From positions 1-35,624 of the forward strand of contig JAJQCG010000018.1 in the NCBI GenBank assembly GCA_021202815.1: DNA of 35,624 nucleotides, given 5' to 3'. Positions 32,581 through 35,624 of this stretch are shown one piece after another. Every line of letters begins with the position of its first letter. Within the stretch, counting starts at the first letter, position 1. The position numbers were made by a program, and so were the translations under genes. Origin of the DNA: Lachnospiraceae bacterium. GTDB lineage: Bacteria > Bacillota > Clostridia > Lachnospirales > Lachnospiraceae. The notes below the pieces were generated by a model, which was not told the DNA's origin, did no database searches, and saw only the letters and a list, made by a program, of their open reading frames with translations.

Positions 32581-34850
32581 GAAAGACGGCTCTGCTTCTC
32601 GGCATCACGGTCTTAAGTCTGCTGGCCGGTGAAGCTCTGAGGCATTTTATGGAGCCGGGACAGACTGTCTGTATCAATGAAATCTGCAGCAGTAACAAAC
32701 GCGTGGCGGCAGATTCCTATGGCGAGTGCAGTGATTATATCGAGCTTTACAATGCCTCGGACAGCCCGGTGTCGCTGTCCGGCTGGTATCTGTCGGATGA
32801 TACGGAGGACCGGAAGAAAGCCGCGCTCCCGGATGTTACGATTGAGCCGGGGGGCTATCTCGTCCTTTTCGCGAACGGACGGGACGACAGCGAGGACTCA
32901 TTGCCTTTTAAAATCAGCGCCGCCGGGGGAGAGACCATCCTGCTGACAGATTCGGAGGGAAATACGATGGACTCTGTGGTGGTGCCGGAGCTGAAAGCGG
33001 ACACGGTCTATGCGAGAAGCTCTGACGGTTCCGATACGTGGGCGGTTCTGGAAGCATCCCCGGGCGTGTCAAACGACGGGAGCGCTGTAGCGCGGGAGGC
33101 GACGCTCGAGGAGCCGGTCTTCTCCGTGGAGGGCGGCTTCTATGACGAGGCCTTCTATCTGGAGATTCAGGCGAAAGAGGGCGAGACCGTCTACTACACG
33201 CTGGATGGCAGCGAGCCGACGGCGCAGTCGGAGGTCTACACAGAAAGTATTCTGATCGAGGACGCCAGTGCGAATCCCAACGTATACAACGCCATTCAGA
33301 ATGTGACGACGGACTGGCTCGATTACACGCCGACGGAGGAGAATGTGGACAAGGGCACGGTGGTTCGCGCGATCGCTGTGGATGAGGACGGAAATTTCAG
33401 CGAGATTGCCACGGCCACCTACTTTGTCGGGCTGGACGCCTACGAGGACGCGGACGTACTGTCCCTGGTGGCGGATCCGGAGGAGCTGTTTGGCGAGGAC
33501 GGCATCTATGTCACGGGAAAGGAATATGACGAGTGGTACCTGTCCGGCTCTGAAGAGGAGGAGCCGACGCCGAACTATGAGCAGAAGGGCGCTCTGTGGG
33601 AGATCGACTGCAATCTGGAAATGTTTGAGTCCGGCGGGAGCGTGCTGAACCAGTCGGCCGGTCTGCGGATACAGGGCGGTTCTTCCCGGGCGTCCGCAAA
33701 GAAGCGCTTCAGCGTTTACGCGCGGGAAGAGTACAGCGGCAGCGATTATTTCGACTATGAAATCCTGGAAGGGAAGCAGCTGCACTCCTTCGCGCTGCGG
33801 TCCGGCTTCGCGAATGTGGCGATGCAGGAGCTGGTGGAGGAGCGGAGCGTCGGCACGCAGTCTGCGCGGGAGGTGGTCGTCTTCCTGAACGGAGAATACT
33901 GGTACACGACCTATATCCAGGAGAAATACAGCAAATATTACCTCAGCGAAGAGTACGGCGTCGATATGGAGGATGTGGCAATCCTCCGGAACTACTCGGT
34001 GACCGGGAGCTCGGACAGCTCCATGGAGGCCGAATTTGCCGAACTGATGGCCTTTTTTCAGAGCGGGGATTTCTCCACAGAGGAGGCCTTTGAGGAGGCC
34101 TGCGAAAGGATCGATATGCAGAGCTATATCGATTTCATGGTTACCAACATTTATCTGTGCAATATGGACATGTCCGACCGCTACAACCAGCTGACATGGA
34201 GAACCTGTGAGGACGATGGGACGGAATACGGGGACGGGAAATTCCGCTGGCTCCTCTATGATCTGGACTATGTGGAGACGAATCATCTGGATTTCTATGA
34301 GGTCGACAATATGGCGGAGCTGAACTCCTTCACTGCGCCGATCCGCTTTGACGTGAACGGTTCGTCGATGGACGAGATGATTCTTTTCAGCGCGCTGCGC
34401 GATAATGAGAGCTTCCGGGAGCAGTTTGTCACCTCCTTCCTGGATATGGCGAATACCTGCTTTTCGGTGGAGCATGCGACGGAGGTGCTGGAAAAGTGGG
34501 GCGAGGACATCCACTGGCACGATGATTTTTTCCTGCTCCGTTTTGACTACGCGGCGGAGTACCTGGCGGAGGAATTCTCGCTGACAGGAACGCTGGAGGA
34601 ACTGACGCTTTCAATCAATGATACCGGGGGAGGGAGCGTGCAGCTGAACACCTGCACGCCGGATCTTTCGGACGGATCCTGGAGCGGGAAATATTATACG
34701 GATTATCCGGTCACTCTGACGGCAGTGGCGGCGAGCGGCTATCGCTTTATCGGCTGGACCGGCAGCTTCACGGGCAGCGAAGAGACGATCACGGTGGATC
34801 TTGCCGGAGGCGGCGCACAGATCGAGGCCGTGTTTGAAAAAATCGAGTAA
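32568..34850 (+). CDS. Secreted lamin-tail / CotH-kinase-family protein
   Basis: 760 residues. An N-terminal hydrophobic segment (about 5-25) acts as signal or anchor. Then a lamin-tail domain (INEICSSNKR...DYIELYNASD...LSGWYLSDD, about 37-150), a chitobiase-C-terminal-like stretch (VYYTLDGSEPT, about 207-217), a CotH domain (LRIQGGSSRASAKKRFSVYA, about 365-385, through WLLYDLDYVE, about 563) and a C-terminal repeat (GYRFIGWTGSF). In CotH the ATP-dependent protein kinase site uses Asp/Asn residues; here NMDMSDRYN and LYDLDY are the likely ones. It is exported, so extracellular phosphorylation or a structural role are both possible. The GTG at 32568 overlaps the previous gene; a later start is possible because the best GGGAGG lies just after it. 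Unusual company for polysaccharide genes. Confidence 0.82.
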   Translation: MGGLRKTALLLGITVLSLLAGEALRHFMEPGQTVCINEICSSNKRVAADSYGECSDYIELYNASDSPVSLSGWYLSDDTEDRKKAALPDVTIEPGGYLVLFANGRDDSEDSLPFKISAAGGETILLTDSEGNTMDSVVVPELKADTVYARSSDGSDTWAVLEASPGVSNDGSAVAREATLEEPVFSVEGGFYDEAFYLEIQAKEGETVYYTLDGSEPTAQSEVYTESILIEDASANPNVYNAIQNVTTDWLDYTPTEENVDKGTVVRAIAVDEDGNFSEIATATYFVGLDAYEDADVLSLVADPEELFGEDGIYVTGKEYDEWYLSGSEEEEPTPNYEQKGALWEIDCNLEMFESGGSVLNQSAGLRIQGGSSRASAKKRFSVYAREEYSGSDYFDYEILEGKQLHSFALRSGFANVAMQELVEERSVGTQSAREVVVFLNGEYWYTTYIQEKYSKYYLSEEYGVDMEDVAILRNYSVTGSSDSSMEAEFAELMAFFQSGDFSTEEAFEEACERIDMQSYIDFMVTNIYLCNMDMSDRYNQLTWRTCEDDGTEYGDGKFRWLLYDLDYVETNHLDFYEVDNMAELNSFTAPIRFDVNGSSMDEMILFSALRDNESFREQFVTSFLDMANTCFSVEHATEVLEKWGEDIHWHDDFFLLRFDYAAEYLAEEFSLTGTLEELTLSINDTGGGSVQLNTCTPDLSDGSWSGKYYTDYPVTLTAVAASGYRFIGWTGSFTGSEETITVDLAGGGAQIEAVFEKIE

Positions 34851-34874
34851 ACACGGCGAGGAGGGAAAGAGAGT

Positions 34875-35624
34875 ATGAGCAGAATATGGAGAAAAATACA
34901 GGGTGTCAACGGCTTGATTCTGGGCGTTTATCTGCTGATCGTGGCTGCCGTCAGCCTTTACTACGCGCTCGCGGGAGTCTCCGGATTATCCGGCAAAATC
35001 AAGCTGGCGCTGATGGCGATCGGCTGCCTGATTGCGATTCTTGTCGCGCCGCTTATCATTCGCGGGATACAGAAGATCCCGCCCAGTGTTCTCGAACCGA
35101 CGGCAATGAGTCGGAAGAAACGAATCGGCTTCCTGTGCGGAGTCTGGATCGTATCCTTTCTGGTGTTGCTGCTGTGGTACATCGGCTTTTATCCGGGCGT
35201 CATTATTTTTGACACGGTGGAGCAGCTGCAGCAGGCGCTCAGCGGGAGCTATAACGACTGGCATCCCGCCCTGCACACGCTTCTGACCTTTACGCTGCCG
35301 CTTGCGCTGACGAACGGCTGGACCGGCTCCATCGTCTTCTTTCAGATCCTTTTCTTTGCGACGGTGCTGAGCTATCTGTATGCCGTGCTTTCAAAGCTGG
35401 TCAATCATAAAATTGTGCTCGGAATCATCCTGTTTATCCTGATCAATCCGATTACCGGAAAGATGAGCGTGCATCCTCTGAAGGATACCTCGATGGCGCT
35501 GTGGGGTACGCTGCTCCTCCTGTATGCGCTGCAGACCTGTTACTCTCATGTGGAGTGTATGAAGAGAGTTTGGCATAAGCTTCTGTTAGCAGTCGTATTT
35601 GTGATTACCAAACTGGTGCGGCAC
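34875..35624 (+). CDS. DUF6020-like membrane protein, 3' end cut off by the window
   Basis: 250 codons are open to the right edge with no stop, so the ORF track does not list it. ATG at 34875 with GGAGGG about 10 nt upstream. It repeats the ordered motifs of the protein at 6662: YPGVIIFDTVEQLQQ, DWHPALHTLL, HPLKDTSM and, at the very edge, KLVRH. The two are therefore paralogues, but with little identity between the motifs. At least six membrane segments are visible. It lies 24 bp after the CotH-type gene and is probably the next gene of the long operon. Likely a GT-C-like membrane enzyme; function not known. Confidence 0.68.
   Translation, partial: MSRIWRKIQGVNGLILGVYLLIVAAVSLYYALAGVSGLSGKIKLALMAIGCLIAILVAPLIIRGIQKIPPSVLEPTAMSRKKRIGFLCGVWIVSFLVLLLWYIGFYPGVIIFDTVEQLQQALSGSYNDWHPALHTLLTFTLPLALTNGWTGSIVFFQILFFATVLSYLYAVLSKLVNHKIVLGIILFILINPITGKMSVHPLKDTSMALWGTLLLLYALQTCYSHVECMKRVWHKLLLAVVFVITKLVRH

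Noticed and set aside
1-35624. CRISPR arrays, tRNA/rRNA genes, insertion sequences, prophage or attachment sites
   Set aside because: No direct repeat arrays, RNA gene sequence, transposase or integrase were found; every stretch over 300 bases is coding.

Overview
The window looks like a surface-polysaccharide / glycan biosynthesis locus from a low-to-moderate-GC Gram-positive clostridium, most likely a Lachnospiraceae-type gut bacterium. This is inferred from strong AGGAGG-type ribosome binding sites, an EpsG-type polymerase, a GH25 lysozyme with choline-binding-like repeats, a CotH-family protein, several large membrane proteins of a clostridial flavour, and no outer-membrane genes. No tRNA, rRNA, CRISPR or mobile element is visible.

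Layout. (1) 155-2094, minus strand: rfbB and rfbA, which make dTDP-4-keto-6-deoxyglucose; rfbC and rfbD are not in the window. (2) 2293-4380: a secreted multidomain GH25 lysozyme, divergent from rfbA, ended by a clear terminator. (3) 4579-10363: an operon starting at an extended -10 promoter, with an O-antigen polymerase/ligase-like protein, a GT11 fucosyltransferase, a DUF6020-like membrane protein, an unknown membrane protein and a GT2. (4) 10332-11582: a GT4 gene on the minus strand, convergent with the GT2. (5) 11689-12588: a GT-A type transferase. (6) 12643 to the right edge: one long plus-strand run of about 23 kb, mostly with ATGA or abutting junctions.

The long operon holds the most interesting content. 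Module A (12643-18442) is a PglF-like UDP-GlcNAc 4,6-dehydratase, a PglE-like aminotransferase and a PglC-like phosphoglycosyl transferase, followed by a fold-type III PLP decarboxylase-like enzyme and an ATP-grasp ligase; no PglD acetyltransferase is present. Module B (19680-28437, after a GT4) is a WlbA/WbpB-like dehydrogenase, an LpxD-like acyltransferase in the place where WbpD normally sits, a stand-alone DltA/NRPS-like adenylation enzyme, a second PLP decarboxylase-like enzyme, a GtrII-like membrane protein, a small carrier protein, a WbpE-like aminotransferase, a GT4 and a WbpI/WecB-like 2-epimerase. I infer that amino acids are activated, decarboxylated (in module B probably while tethered to the carrier protein, as in the BtrI/BtrJ/BtrK logic of butirosin biosynthesis) and then amide-linked to amino sugars of the repeat unit. 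That would make two parallel amino-acyl decoration branches in one glycan locus.

Downstream are an EpsG-like polymerase broken by a frameshift, a DUF6077-like membrane protein split by an in-frame stop, a secreted lamin-tail/CotH protein, and a second DUF6020-like gene cut off by the window edge. No Wzx flippase, UDP-GlcNAc 6-dehydrogenase (WbpA) or GDP-fucose pathway is present, so these must be supplied from elsewhere.
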